A stretch of 64,000 bases of DNA from an uncultured Tolumonas sp. (lineage in GTDB: Bacteria; Pseudomonadota; Gammaproteobacteria; Enterobacterales; Aeromonadaceae), in the NCBI RefSeq assembly GCF_963556105.2, contig NZ_OY829948.1:248001-312000 (forward strand), written 5' to 3'. Both the position numbers and the translations under genes were made by a program. Below, piece by piece: positions 1 to 8,909 of this stretch. The notes beneath the pieces are model-generated. The model worked only from the letters and a program-made list of their open reading frames with translations, did not search any database and was not told the DNA's origin. The stretch's first letter is position 1, and every line of letters begins with the position of its first letter.

Positions 1-119
1 TACCGTTGTGGCTGGATGAAGAGATGACGCTCAGCGGCGCCTGGCTGGCAAAAGCGGGGATCGCGTTACCGGTGTTAGACCCTGAAAGCGCGTTATTAAT
101 CAAATTGGACGCCGTGTAA
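1..119 (+). CDS. 3' end of an upstream gene, possibly GH36 alpha-galactosidase
   Basis: Only the last 38 codons are inside the window, read in the frame that begins at base 3 and ends with TAA at 117-119. The residues include LSGAWLAKAGIALPVL and end in LLIKLDAV. This resembles my recollection of the C-terminal beta-sandwich edge of GH36 alpha-galactosidases (a 'GLxLP' segment followed by a short hydrophobic strand), but so short a piece cannot settle the family. The context supports it: the next genes are an AgpA-like sugar importer and a MelR-like regulator, both linked to alpha-galactosides. The call is therefore an inference; the existence of an open frame ending here is seen directly. 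Confidence 0.4.
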   Translation, partial: PLWLDEEMTLSGAWLAKAGIALPVLDPESALLIKLDAV

Positions 120-235
120 GCACATTGCTGCTTACCCAAACAATCAAGACCTGTATACGGAAGAAACGTTGTGCCGTAGCTGCTTCAGGTTAGACAGAGA
201 GAAATCTCGCTAAGTAAATATACAAGGATAAGCGA

Positions 236-2287
236 ATGAAACAACACACATTCAAAGTCAGCTTGTTGTCACTTTGCGTTGCAGGTGTACTCGGCATAGT
301 GCCTAATGCCTTTGCCGCAGATGCACAACCATCAGCGCTCCCCAAAGCACAGCCATTCCCTGGCCAAGGGAAAGCGATGTTGTTATCACAAAAAGATCTG
401 ATGGTGTACAAAGCACTGCCTTCTTATTCTGAACCTGAATGGGTCAATAAACTGGTGAAAGAAGGCAAATTACCGCCGGTCAAAGATCGTTTGCCCAAAG
501 AGCCGATGGTATTTAACAGCAAAGGCATGCCCGATGGCCCCGGTGTGTATGGCGGTGTGTTCCGTATGGTTAGCGGTGGTCGCCCAGAAGGCTGGAACTA
601 TAACGCGGGTAAAAATTCAGGCTGGGGTGGCACTGAATATACCGTGGCAGAATGTCTGACCCGTACCGGCCCGTTAACGACCATTAAGAAAGAAGAGCAG
701 ACTCCATTGCCTAATCTGGCCAAAAGTTGGGAATGGTCTGATGATGGCAAACAACTCACTATGCATCTGATTGAAGATGCCAAATGGTCGGATGGTAAAC
801 CCTTCTCTTCTGATGACGTAATGTTCCTGTGGAATGACAACATTCTTGATCCGCATGTTACCGCATGGGCGAATGCCGATACTTATGGCAAAGGCACCAC
901 ACTGGAAGCCGTGGATAAAAACACCATTCGCTGGACCTTCAAAGAACCACGCCCAACCCAATATCTGTATAGCATGGCCTTCTTCCGTATGTGTCCCGGC
1001 CCTGCGCATGTGCTGAAACAGTTCCACCCTAAATACAACAAAGACGCCACCTACAGCAGTTACGCCAATGCCTTACCGGCCGACAAAGTCCCGGTTGTCA
1101 CCATGGGTGCTTGGGCGCCGGTTTATCACAAAGCCGATCAGATGATCGTACTACGCCGTAACCCTTACTACTGGAAGGTCGACGAAAAAGGTCAGCAGTT
1201 ACCGTACATGGATGAACTGCGCTTCAAACTGTCGACCTGGACCGATCGTGAAGTGCAAACCGTGGCCGGTAATGCCGATTACGCCAACATGGAAAACCCG
1301 ACCAACTACGTTGAATCGATCAAAAAATCGAAACAGGCTAACTCCCCTGCACGCCTCGATTTCAGCCCTCGCTTCCTCGGCTGGTCACTGTTCATGAACT
1401 TGTCAGAAGATCTGGGTGCCACCGATGAGCGCGAAAAAGCCATTCGTCTGTTGAATCGCCAGTTGAAATTCCGCCAAGCCATCAGCCATGCCATTGATCG
1501 TAATGCACTGGGACAAGCGATGGTTCGAGGCCCATTTGCGCGCCCTTATGCCGGTGGTCTCTATCCAGAAGGTGTCGTCAACGATGGCTCCGTAGTTTAT
1601 TACGGTTACAACCCGAAACTGGCCAAAGAGTTATTGGCTGATATCGGCTTAAAAGACACCGATGGTAACGGCATTGTGAATTGGACCGATGGCCCGATGA
1701 AGGGTAAGGATCTGGAAATCACCATGGTGACACCCGATGGCCCGAGTGAAACATCAATGTCAGAAGGGTTGGTCTCGATGCTGCGTGAAGTGGGCATAAA
1801 ACTGATCCCTCGCCCAATGCAGGGAGCGCAGGTGGATGCCACTTTAGGTGCCAGCAGTTATGACTTCTTCATTCGTCGCAATGACAATGAATATATTCAG
1901 CCGATCCAGCTGGCCGAAGCATTAGCACCGGTGCATGACCAAACCCCTTACTGGCATAAAGGCACCAAGGCCAAACCACAAAACCTGCTGCCGTTTGAAA
2001 AAGATCTGGTGACATTGATCAATCAGTTCCAACACGAACCTGACTTGAGCAAACAGCTGGAGGTCCTCAATAAATACAACAAGGTATTTACAGAAAATGC
2101 CTACCACGTTGGTCTGGTTTCTGTTCCGGGTGCATTGATCCTGAACAAACGCCTGAAAAACGTGCCACCAGGAACGCCAATCATGAGCTTCCAGTGGGCG
2201 GAAGATTCCATCATGCGTGAACGGATCTGGATCGATCCGAAATCTGCGCCTGTGGAAGAGTTAATGCCTGGCAAATTACCTGAGTAA
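236..2287 (+). CDS. Periplasmic solute-binding protein, peptide/AgpA-type (SBP_bac_5)
   Basis: 683 residues. A Sec signal peptide is visible (basic start, hydrophobic core, cleavage expected after NAFA). It is followed by a long SBP_bac_5 (DppA/OppA-like) fold containing typical segments such as WSDGKPFSSDDVMF near residue 180 and FRQAISHAIDRNAL near 410. The protein is longer than DppA (about 535) because of an extended N-terminal region. That layout recalls the rhizobial alpha-galactoside binding protein AgpA, which also belongs to the peptide-binding family. The start ATG follows AAGGAT at 224-229. It heads an importer operon with two permeases and a double ATPase, and a MelR-like regulator lies downstream. 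I infer an alpha-galactoside or related oligosaccharide ligand; a peptide ligand cannot be excluded from sequence. Confidence 0.85.
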   Translation: MKQHTFKVSLLSLCVAGVLGIVPNAFAADAQPSALPKAQPFPGQGKAMLLSQKDLMVYKALPSYSEPEWVNKLVKEGKLPPVKDRLPKEPMVFNSKGMPDGPGVYGGVFRMVSGGRPEGWNYNAGKNSGWGGTEYTVAECLTRTGPLTTIKKEEQTPLPNLAKSWEWSDDGKQLTMHLIEDAKWSDGKPFSSDDVMFLWNDNILDPHVTAWANADTYGKGTTLEAVDKNTIRWTFKEPRPTQYLYSMAFFRMCPGPAHVLKQFHPKYNKDATYSSYANALPADKVPVVTMGAWAPVYHKADQMIVLRRNPYYWKVDEKGQQLPYMDELRFKLSTWTDREVQTVAGNADYANMENPTNYVESIKKSKQANSPARLDFSPRFLGWSLFMNLSEDLGATDEREKAIRLLNRQLKFRQAISHAIDRNALGQAMVRGPFARPYAGGLYPEGVVNDGSVVYYGYNPKLAKELLADIGLKDTDGNGIVNWTDGPMKGKDLEITMVTPDGPSETSMSEGLVSMLREVGIKLIPRPMQGAQVDATLGASSYDFFIRRNDNEYIQPIQLAEALAPVHDQTPYWHKGTKAKPQNLLPFEKDLVTLINQFQHEPDLSKQLEVLNKYNKVFTENAYHVGLVSVPGALILNKRLKNVPPGTPIMSFQWAEDSIMRERIWIDPKSAPVEELMPGKLPE

Positions 2288-2306
2288 TCGGTGAATCAAC
2301 AAGTTG

Positions 2307-2432
2307 TATACCCAAAGTAATTAGAGTTACAGCAAGGCGACAAGTGAATGTCTCCCCATGAGCATAGAGATGCTATGTGATTGGGGGGAAGAACGCCGTC
2401 AACGACACTGTAGCTTCAAGTACGAAGGGTAA
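2307..2432. repeat. ERIC (IRU) element 1
   Basis: About 126 bp beginning TATACCCAAAGTAATT and ending GTACGAAGGGTAA. It has the imperfect-palindrome layout of the Enterobacterial Repetitive Intergenic Consensus: terminal CCC/GGG arms, CAGCAAGGCGACAAGTGAAT, then CCCCATGAGCATAG and CTATGTGATTGGGG around the centre. Near-identical copies occur at 30846 and 53711. It sits inside the importer operon, between the binding-protein gene and the first permease gene, so it would be transcribed and fold into a long hairpin. Confidence 0.85.
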
Positions 2433-2441
2433 GTTAACAAA

Positions 2442-2468
2442 CCGGTCACAGCTTGCTGTCGTGACCGG
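2442..2468 (+). other. Intercistronic hairpin before permease gene
   Basis: CCGGTCAC at 2442-2449 pairs with GTGACCGG at 2461-2468 across an 11-base loop, followed by CCTTTAAC. It lies between the binding-protein gene and the permeases, right after the ERIC element. Such hairpins often stabilise the upstream message or cut readthrough, giving more binding protein than permease. That role is inference; only the inverted repeat is seen. Confidence 0.5.
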
Positions 2469-2488
2469 CCTTTAACAAGGAATGCACT

Positions 2489-3487
2489 ATGTTTAGTTTT
2501 ATCATCAAGCGTTTACTGGCTGCGATCCCGTTATTACTCATTCTCAGTATGATCTCGTTTTTCTTAATCCAAGTTCCACCGGGCGATTATGCTGATCGGT
2601 TGAAAAGCCAAGCGATCACGATGTCGGGGATGAGCGAGCAAGATGCTCAGAAAATGGCAGATAACTACCGGGAAGAACACGGTATGAATGCCCCTCTGCC
2701 AGTGCAATACATCCATTGGATTGGCAAGATTGTGACTAAAGGTGATTTTGGCGATTCATACACCTATAACAAACCGATCAGCCAGTTGATTATGGATCGA
2801 CTGCCAATGACCTTGCTGATAGCGCTAATGTGTCATTTTGGTTCTACCGTGGTGGGGACACTGCTCGGCATTTTTGTCGCCACCCGACAATACAGCATTG
2901 CCGACACGCTCGTGACTATTTTCGCTTTTATCGGCATGACGACACCGCGTTTTGTGTTGGCGTTGATCATGCTCTATCTGCTGGTGTTCCACTTCGGTTC
3001 AACCAACATCGCCGCGCTATTTTCACCGGAATACACCATGGCACCGTGGAGTTTAGCGAAATTTGGCAATTTACTGGTGCATATCTGGCCAGTGCTTTTA
3101 GTCGCCATTTTCGGTGGCATGGCGCAAAACCTGCGTGTTATGCGTTCGAATATGCTTGATGTCATGCAGGCACAATATGTTGAAACTGCCCGTGCCAAAG
3201 GGCTGTCACCAATGCGGGTATTGTTCCGCCACATCGTACCTAATGCACTACATCCGATGATCATGTTTCAGGGCGTTGCCCTGCCCTACATGATTGCCGG
3301 TGAACTGGAAATCGCCATTGTGTTTGCTCTGCCAACGGTTGGCCCTCTGATCGTACAAGCAATGCATGACCAAGACGTCTTCGTGGTGGCCTCGTTCATG
3401 CTGATATTGGCAGCCACACTGGTTATCGGCAACCTGATTGCAGATGTCGTACTGGCTTTACTGGACCCTCGTGTCCGCCTGTCTTGA
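2489..3487 (+). CDS. ABC importer permease 1 (DppB/OppB-type)
   Basis: 332 residues, a typical length for DppB-type inner-membrane permeases. The N-terminus has a membrane segment (FIIKRLLAAIPLLLILSMISFFLI) followed by the usual periplasmic loop and five further segments. The binding-protein-dependent transport motif is clear near residue 230: ETARAKGLSPMRVLFRHIVPNALHP, the EAA loop that contacts the ATPase. The start follows AACAAGGAATGCACT. It pairs with the next gene to form the membrane channel of the importer whose binding protein is at 236-2287. Confidence 0.93.
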   Translation: MFSFIIKRLLAAIPLLLILSMISFFLIQVPPGDYADRLKSQAITMSGMSEQDAQKMADNYREEHGMNAPLPVQYIHWIGKIVTKGDFGDSYTYNKPISQLIMDRLPMTLLIALMCHFGSTVVGTLLGIFVATRQYSIADTLVTIFAFIGMTTPRFVLALIMLYLLVFHFGSTNIAALFSPEYTMAPWSLAKFGNLLVHIWPVLLVAIFGGMAQNLRVMRSNMLDVMQAQYVETARAKGLSPMRVLFRHIVPNALHPMIMFQGVALPYMIAGELEIAIVFALPTVGPLIVQAMHDQDVFVVASFMLILAATLVIGNLIADVVLALLDPRVRLS

Positions 3488-3514
3488 TAAGAGGGTTTAA
3501 CCGTGGAGAAAACT

Positions 3515-4639
3515 ATGCAGTCTGAAATTATTCTGGAACAAGACCCTCGCGAGCGGCCAAAAAGCACCGATGAACGTTATATCGCATTGGTATGGCGTCG
3601 TTTTAAACGTAACAAACTGGCCTTGGTTTCTATGTGGCTGATTGTGGCGATGTTGGTACTGGCTGTTTTCGCTTCTTTTTTTGCACCACAAGATCCGGCG
3701 GAACGCAGTAACGAAAGCGTCTATCTACCTCCGCAATCGATTCATTTTTTCAATGATGATGGTTTCTCTGTCCGCCCATTTGTTTATCCGTATGAAACCA
3801 CATTTGATCCGGAAACATTTGAAGCGAAATATGCGCTGAACACCGAGAAAAAAGTGTATCTGCAATTTTTCAGTGAAGGTTGGGAATACAACTTTCTGGG
3901 GATGACACTAAACACACACCTGTTTTCCGCCCAAGATAATCAACGTATTTATCTGCTGGGCACAGACGGTATGGGACGTGATGAACTGAGCCGTATCTTC
4001 CACGGCATGGGCGTCACCTTGCTCATGGCTGGATTGATCACCACCATCTGTGTGGTAGTCGGTAGTTTGGTGGGTATTACCTCCGGTTATCTGGGTGGCA
4101 AAGCCGACTTATGGATCCAACGCGTCGTTGAGTTGATGCTGGCGTTTCCTGAGTTACCGCTTTATCTGTCGGTCATCGCGATTTTACCGAAAACGGTATC
4201 GCCAAAAACTACCTTTATCCTATTCGTACTGCTGCTCGGTTGCCTGAAATGGGCACAACTGGCGAGGGAAGTGCGCGGTAAAGCACTGGTATTACGCGAA
4301 ATGGACTATGTGAAATCAGCCATTGCTGCCGGTGCTTCTGATGGGCGTATCGTTGTGCATCACATTCTGCCAAACGTATTATCACATGTGATTGTGGTGG
4401 CCACTGGCATGATCCCAACCTTTATTTTGACCGAAAGTTTCCTGAGTTTCTTAGGTGTCGGTGTGCAACCGCCAATGATCAGTCTGGGTCTGTTGTTGAA
4501 TGCCGCACGCGATTATCAGGTGCTCGGTTCTTACCCTTGGTTGCTGGCACCGGTCGGTTTCATTCTGGTGTCAGTATTAGTGTTCAACGCTGCCGGTGAC
4601 GGTCTGCGCGATGCGGTTGATCCGTACTCAGGTCGTTAA
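3515..4639 (+). CDS. ABC importer permease 2 (DppC/OppC-type)
   Basis: 374 residues from ATG at 3515, preceded by GGAG at 3505-3508. An in-frame GTG at 3503 behind GAGGG is also possible. There is an N-terminal OppC_N-like segment (RFKRNKLALVSMWLIVAMLVLAVFAS), then a periplasmic insertion of roughly 90 residues that is longer than in DppC, then the transport domain. GTDGMGRDELSRIFHGMGVTLL marks the start of that domain, and the EAA loop is DYVKSAIAAGASDGRIVVHHILPNVL. The large insertion matches the unusual, long binding protein and fits an AgpA-like rather than a dipeptide importer. Gap to permease 1 is 27 bases. Confidence 0.92.
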   Translation: MQSEIILEQDPRERPKSTDERYIALVWRRFKRNKLALVSMWLIVAMLVLAVFASFFAPQDPAERSNESVYLPPQSIHFFNDDGFSVRPFVYPYETTFDPETFEAKYALNTEKKVYLQFFSEGWEYNFLGMTLNTHLFSAQDNQRIYLLGTDGMGRDELSRIFHGMGVTLLMAGLITTICVVVGSLVGITSGYLGGKADLWIQRVVELMLAFPELPLYLSVIAILPKTVSPKTTFILFVLLLGCLKWAQLAREVRGKALVLREMDYVKSAIAAGASDGRIVVHHILPNVLSHVIVVATGMIPTFILTESFLSFLGVGVQPPMISLGLLLNAARDYQVLGSYPWLLAPVGFILVSVLVFNAAGDGLRDAVDPYSGR

Positions 4640-4653
4640 TTGAGGATTTTAAG

Positions 4654-6273
4654 ATGAACGAACAAACCCTGTTGGTAAACGCCGAAAATATTCAGGTCGA
4701 TTTCAAAACCGAAGGCGGCATTGCGCAAGCCGTGCGCGATGTTTCCTTCAAAATTTACCAAGGCCAGACCGTAGCACTGGTTGGTGAGTCCGGCTCTGGC
4801 AAATCGATCTCCGCCCGCGTGCTGATGAAGCTGTTGCCGAAAAGTGCCATTGTCGGTAAAGCAACGCGCATTACCCTGCAAGGCGAAGATATGAGCGCCT
4901 ATAACGAGCAGGACATGCGTAAAATCCGCGGTAAAAAAATCGGCATGATCTTTCAGGAACCGATGACCTCGCTGAACCCGATCTACACCGTAGGCGATCA
5001 GATCGGTGAAATTATCCGCGAGCATGACCGCACAATTTCCAAACAAGCCCTGCGCGAACAGGTGCTCTCACTGCTGACTGAAATGCAACTGCCCGATCCG
5101 GAAAAACGCATCGACCAATATCCGCATCAGATGTCAGGTGGTCAGCGTCAGCGTGTGATGATCGCCATGGCATTGGCGAATAAACCCGATCTACTGATTG
5201 CCGACGAACCCACCACCGCATTGGATGTCACCGTGCAGGCAGAAATTCTTAACTTGCTAAAACGGCTGCAGGAAAAATTTCAGATGGGGGTTTTGCTGAT
5301 CACGCACGACCTAACCATTGTGCGTAAATACGCCGACTGGGTGTATGTGATGCAGCACGGTAAGGTGGTGGAAAACAACGAAACCGAAAGCCTGTTTACC
5401 AACCCAACACACGGTTATACGCAACATCTGCTCAATTCCGAACCGAAAGGCACCGCCCTAGAAGTTCCTGCCGATAACCCCGTTTTATTGGAAGGTAAAA
5501 ACGTTCAGGTCTCGTTTGTCACGGAACCGGGCAACTGGTGGTTACGCCGCCCAGAAAAATGCTTTAAGGCGGTAAAAGGGCTTGATCTGACACTGCGTCG
5601 AGGCGAAACACTGGGGATCGTTGGCGAATCAGGTTCCGGTAAAACCACACTCGGTCACGCGATTTTACGGCTGCTCGATTCAGACGGTGAGCTGATTTAC
5701 GACGGCATGACACTGCATGATCGCGACCGTAAAGCGATGCGCCCGCTGCGCAAACGGATGCAGATCGTATTTCAAGACCCCTTCTCTTCACTGAATCCGC
5801 GCATGACCGTACGCCAGATCATTCAGGAAGGTATGATCATTAATGGTATTGGTAAAGACGACAATGACCGTGAACAACGGGCGATCCAAGCGTTACAGGA
5901 ATCAGGTTTAGCGCCGTTTGCACTCGATCGTTTCCCGCATGAATTCTCCGGTGGCCAACGTCAGCGCATCGCCATTGCCAAAGCCATCGCCATGGAACCC
6001 GAATTCATCTTGCTGGATGAACCCACCTCGGCGCTCGACCTGTCGGTGCAAAATCAGATCATTCAATTGTTACGACAATTGCAGCAAAAACATAATCTTT
6101 CCTTCTTGTTTATCAGCCATGATTTACGGGTAGTCAGAGCGTTATGCCACCGGGTCATGGTGATGCGCCATGGAGATTTAGTCGAAATGGGCGATACCGT
6201 CACGGTGATGGATAACCCAAAAGAGGAATATACCCGACGACTGATCCGAGCCGCATTTGAGGTAGCCGCCTGA
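4654..6273 (+). CDS. Double-domain ABC importer ATPase (DppD-DppF fusion type)
   Basis: 539 residues with two complete ABC domains. Domain 1: Walker A GESGSGKS near residue 44, signature SGGQRQR near 160, Walker [13 protein letters not shown]. Domain 2: Walker A GESGSGKT near 325, signature SGGQRQR near 433, Walker [12 protein letters not shown]. Each domain has the oligopeptide/dipeptide-importer look ([11 protein letters not shown] and [13 protein letters not shown] in the Q loops). One chain thus replaces the DppD and DppF pair, as in YejF and GsiA. The start is preceded by GAGG and lies 14 bases after the permease stop, in the same operon. It powers the importer encoded just upstream. Confidence 0.94.
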   Translation: MNEQTLLVNAENIQVDFKTEGGIAQAVRDVSFKIYQGQTVALVGESGSGKSISARVLMKLLPKSAIVGKATRITLQGEDMSAYNEQDMRKIRGKKIGMIFQEPMTSLNPIYTVGDQIGEIIREHDRTISKQALREQVLSLLTEMQLPDPEKRIDQYPHQMSGGQRQRVMIAMALANKPDLLIADEPTTALDVTVQAEILNLLKRLQEKFQMGVLLITHDLTIVRKYADWVYVMQHGKVVENNETESLFTNPTHGYTQHLLNSEPKGTALEVPADNPVLLEGKNVQVSFVTEPGNWWLRRPEKCFKAVKGLDLTLRRGETLGIVGESGSGKTTLGHAILRLLDSDGELIYDGMTLHDRDRKAMRPLRKRMQIVFQDPFSSLNPRMTVRQIIQEGMIINGIGKDDNDREQRAIQALQESGLAPFALDRFPHEFSGGQRQRIAIAKAIAMEPEFILLDEPTSALDLSVQNQIIQLLRQLQQKHNLSFLFISHDLRVVRALCHRVMVMRHGDLVEMGDTVTVMDNPKEEYTRRLIRAAFEVAA

Positions 6274-6306
6274 TCGAATAATTAGCAATGAATACCGGAG
6301 GAAAGC

Positions 6307-7311
6307 ATGTCGGATTATTTGCCGAATGAAGAACGTTATAGCCAGATGCATTACCGCCGTAGTGGCCAAAGCGGACTGAAATTACCGCGTATCAGTCTTG
6401 GCCTTTGGCATAATTTTGGTGATACCGCCAATCAGGACAACAGCCGCAAACTGATCCGACACGCATTTGATTGTGGTATCACCCACTTCGATCTGGCTAA
6501 TAACTATGGCCCACCACCAGGTACCGCCGAAGAGCATTTCGGGCGCATCCTGCAGCAAGACCTGCGTGCCTATCGTGACGAGTTGATCATCTCAACTAAA
6601 GCGGGATATCCAATGTGGAATGGTCCGTATGGTGATGGTGGCAGTAAAAAATATCTGGTGTCCAGCCTGGACCAAAGCCTGCGCCGGATGAAACTGGATT
6701 ACGTGGATATTTTTTATCATCACCGCCCCGATGCAAATACGCCATTGGAAGAAACTATGGCGGCGTTAGATCTGATCGTACGTCAAGGCAAAGCATTATA
6801 TGTCGGGCTGTCCAACTATCCGGCGGAACTGACGAAACGCGCTTCGCAGATTTTAAAATCATTGGGCACGCCGTGCGTCATCCACCAGCCCAAATACTCG
6901 ATGTTTGAACGCTGGGTCGAAAACGGTTTGCTGGATGTCTTATCGGAAGAACAGATCGGTGGCATCGCGTTTTCACCACTGGCCGGTGGTCTGCTCACCG
7001 ATCGTTATCTGAACGGTATTCCGGATGATTCTCGCGTGGCGAAAGATGGTCGTTATCTCAAAACCACCGATATTACCGATGCCAAACTCAAAGTCATTGA
7101 AGAGCTGAATCATCTGGCATTTCTGCGTGGTCAGAAGCTGGTGCAAATGGCCTTGCAGTGGGTGTTGCGCCAACCAGCGATCACTTCCGTATTGATCGGT
7201 GCCAGTAAAACCAGTCAGATTGATGATGCAATTGCTGCGCCTCATTTCTGTGAGCTCAGCGCGAAAGAGTTATCACGAATTGAAGAAATTTTGGCGGCTG
7301 GCAACACTTAA
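6307..7311 (+). CDS. Aldo-keto reductase, YghZ/Gpr type
   Basis: 334 residues, close in length and sequence to E. coli YghZ (Gpr, L-glyceraldehyde-3-phosphate reductase). Visible hallmarks are GITHFDLANNYGPPPG with catalytic Asp and Tyr, ELIISTKAGYPMW with the catalytic Lys, YVDIFYHHRPD with the active-site His region, and the NADP-binding end SVLIGASKTSQI. It is cytosolic and NADPH-dependent. RBS GGAGGAAAGC lies directly before the ATG, and the gene follows the ATPase by 33 bases, so it is probably the last gene of the importer operon. In this setting it may act on an aldose or an oxidised sugar released from the imported glycoside; that is inference. The reductase family assignment is firm. 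Confidence 0.88.
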   Translation: MSDYLPNEERYSQMHYRRSGQSGLKLPRISLGLWHNFGDTANQDNSRKLIRHAFDCGITHFDLANNYGPPPGTAEEHFGRILQQDLRAYRDELIISTKAGYPMWNGPYGDGGSKKYLVSSLDQSLRRMKLDYVDIFYHHRPDANTPLEETMAALDLIVRQGKALYVGLSNYPAELTKRASQILKSLGTPCVIHQPKYSMFERWVENGLLDVLSEEQIGGIAFSPLAGGLLTDRYLNGIPDDSRVAKDGRYLKTTDITDAKLKVIEELNHLAFLRGQKLVQMALQWVLRQPAITSVLIGASKTSQIDDAIAAPHFCELSAKELSRIEEILAAGNT

Positions 7312-7319
7312 AAATCATC

Positions 7320-7391
7320 TATACCCACAGTATTTGAAGTTACAGCAAAACGACAAGTGAACGGCGCTGTAACTTCAAGTAGGAATGGTAT
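7320..7391. repeat. ERIC element 2, internally deleted
   Basis: Starts TATACCCACAGTATTTGAAG and ends with AGGAATGGTAT, keeping the two outer arms (GAAGTTACAGC and GCTGTAACTTC) but lacking the central CCCCATGAGC...GATTGGGG block. About 72 bp, which matches the known short ERIC class with an internal deletion. It sits between the reductase and the regulator and forms a near-perfect hairpin. Confidence 0.75.
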
Positions 7392-7405
7392 GACAGGAGT
7401 TATAA

Positions 7406-8296
7406 ATGCAAGACCCAGCGGAAATCAGCCCATTAAGCTGGCTACAAGCTGATGAAGTACTAAGCGTTGAATTCCGTCAGCCCGGCGATATGCCGGGCTA
7501 TCACTGGCACCGCCAAGTGGAAGTGAATATTCCCTTTGGCGGCCCGGTGCGTTATCTGATCAATGGTGAGCAGATCCAACTGCCGGAAGGCCATATTGGC
7601 GTGTTCTGGGGTGTGATCCCGCATCGGCTGATCGCCTGTGAAAATTGCTCGCAGATGGGTGTGATCAATATTCCACTGTCGCGCTTTTTGGGCCTGCCGG
7701 TGGACGATCTGCTGTTAAATAAAATCCTGCATGGCAGTGTCATTATCTCGAATGTGAAAGATCTGTTTGGCAGCCACGAATTACGCCGCTGGCATAACGA
7801 TAGCAAAAGTAGTTCGTATGGTTTGTATCAGCTGATGCAAGAAGAGATCACGTTAATGATGAAGCGGGTCGCCGTGTCAGGCTGGCAAGAGCTGCTGCAC
7901 ACCTCCCCCGGTAAACTGCACAGCCTGCAGATGAATGAACGGAAAATTCGCTACATTCAGCAAATGCTGAGTTTTATTGCCGCCCACTATCATGAAGCGA
8001 TCCGGGTAAATGAAGTGGCCGTGCAGGTGCAACTGCACCCGAATTATGCAATGAACTTGTTTAAACAGGTGATGGGTTATTCCATCAAAGATCACATCAC
8101 CATGATGAAAATCAACCATGCGCGGGCATTACTGGCGGAAAGTAATCGCTCCATCTTAGATATCTCGTTAACCACCGGTTTTAGCGCAATGAGTCGCTTC
8201 TACGAGTCGTTTCATAAACTAGTGGGGGTGACGCCGCATCAATATCGTTTAAATACCCGTAGTACAGCAGAACAACTTTCTACCCTTTGTTCTTGA
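7406..8296 (+). CDS. melR: AraC-family regulator, MelR-like
   Basis: 296 residues. The N-terminal cupin domain resembles E. coli MelR closely: YHWHRQVEVNIPFGG, RYLINGEQIQLPEGHIGVFW, and the shared 'SGW' region before the DNA-binding part. The C-terminal 100 residues form two helix-turn-helix units (IRVNEVAVQVQLHPNYAMNLFK and ILDISLTTGFSAMSRFYESF), ending in the AraC signature GVTPHQYR. MelR activates melibiose uptake and hydrolysis in response to melibiose and CRP-cAMP. Here no melB-type permease is seen; the regulator follows an ABC importer instead. The last codons run into a partial ERIC element, which supplies the stop. I use the symbol for family resemblance; the actual inducer is unproven. 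Confidence 0.85.
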   Translation: MQDPAEISPLSWLQADEVLSVEFRQPGDMPGYHWHRQVEVNIPFGGPVRYLINGEQIQLPEGHIGVFWGVIPHRLIACENCSQMGVINIPLSRFLGLPVDDLLLNKILHGSVIISNVKDLFGSHELRRWHNDSKSSSYGLYQLMQEEITLMMKRVAVSGWQELLHTSPGKLHSLQMNERKIRYIQQMLSFIAAHYHEAIRVNEVAVQVQLHPNYAMNLFKQVMGYSIKDHITMMKINHARALLAESNRSILDISLTTGFSAMSRFYESFHKLVGVTPHQYRLNTRSTAEQLSTLCS

Positions 8297-8340
8297 AGTT
8301 GCAGCGTCGTTGACTGTGTTCACTCACCCCAGTCACATAG
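8279..8340. repeat. ERIC element 3, half copy shared by two gene ends
   Basis: CTACCCTTTGTTCTTGAAGTTGCAG...GTTCACTCACCCCAGTCACATAG matches one half of the full ERIC copy at 30846-30908 and stops at the dyad centre. It contains the stop codon of the upstream melR-like gene (TGA at 8294-8296) and the stop codon of the convergent acetyltransferase gene (minus strand, 8333-8335), so both protein tails are partly encoded by the repeat. Confidence 0.7.
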
Positions 8341-8881
8341 TTTTTGTATCATGTGACCCGACATTAAAACGCATACGCAGCCCATGTCGGTCCAGGCCGT
8401 AATAGTCGGCCAACTGACCTGAGATTTGCAGGCCCATCTGTTCATATAACGTTCGGGCCGGCATGTTTTCACAATCTACCGACAAATATATCGAGCGTAA
8501 CTTCCATTGCTGAGCAAGATGCTGGCTCAAGTGTATCAGCCAACGCCCTACCCCTTTTTTGCGGTGTAACCAATGCACTGCCAGTGCACGAACTTCAAGA
8601 CCACACCAGCCCCGATGTGGCAGCAAACAAAGGTAAGCCACCAGTGTTTCTTGCTGAAATAACAAAATAGTCGAGCAACACGATTTTGAAATCAAATAAC
8701 GCCAGCGCCGCCGGCCAAATGCCAGATACGGGTTAAAACAATAGCGTTCCAGATGTAATAACGCAGGGAGATCGGATAATTCAGCGACTTTACAATGTAA
8801 GTCAGGAATATGAGGCGGGTGCTTAAAAAACCACGCCAACGCATCTTGCTCGCGTTGGCGTTGAGAAACGGGCTGCGTCAT
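8333..8881 (-). CDS. GNAT-family N-acetyltransferase
   Basis: 182 residues from ATG at 8881 (preceded by GGGG). A TTG 15 bases further out keeps the frame open but has no better ribosome site. The GNAT core is visible: VRALAVHWLHRKKGVGRWLIHLSQ carries the acetyl-CoA pyrophosphate loop (R/Q-x-x-G-x-G/A variant KKGVGR), followed by IYLSVDCENMPARTLYEQMGL, the alpha-4/beta-5 region. The N-terminal part (HPPHIPDLHCKVAELSDLPALLHLE) is the usual first strand and helix. Substrate cannot be told. The C-terminal tail ends inside a half ERIC element shared with the convergent regulator gene. Confidence 0.8.
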   Translation of the reverse strand: MTQPVSQRQREQDALAWFFKHPPHIPDLHCKVAELSDLPALLHLERYCFNPYLAFGRRRWRYLISKSCCSTILLFQQETLVAYLCLLPHRGWCGLEVRALAVHWLHRKKGVGRWLIHLSQHLAQQWKLRSIYLSVDCENMPARTLYEQMGLQISGQLADYYGLDRHGLRMRFNVGSHDTKTM

Positions 8882-8909
8882 TGCAGCCCCGAACAATTAA
8901 CTGAAGCCA

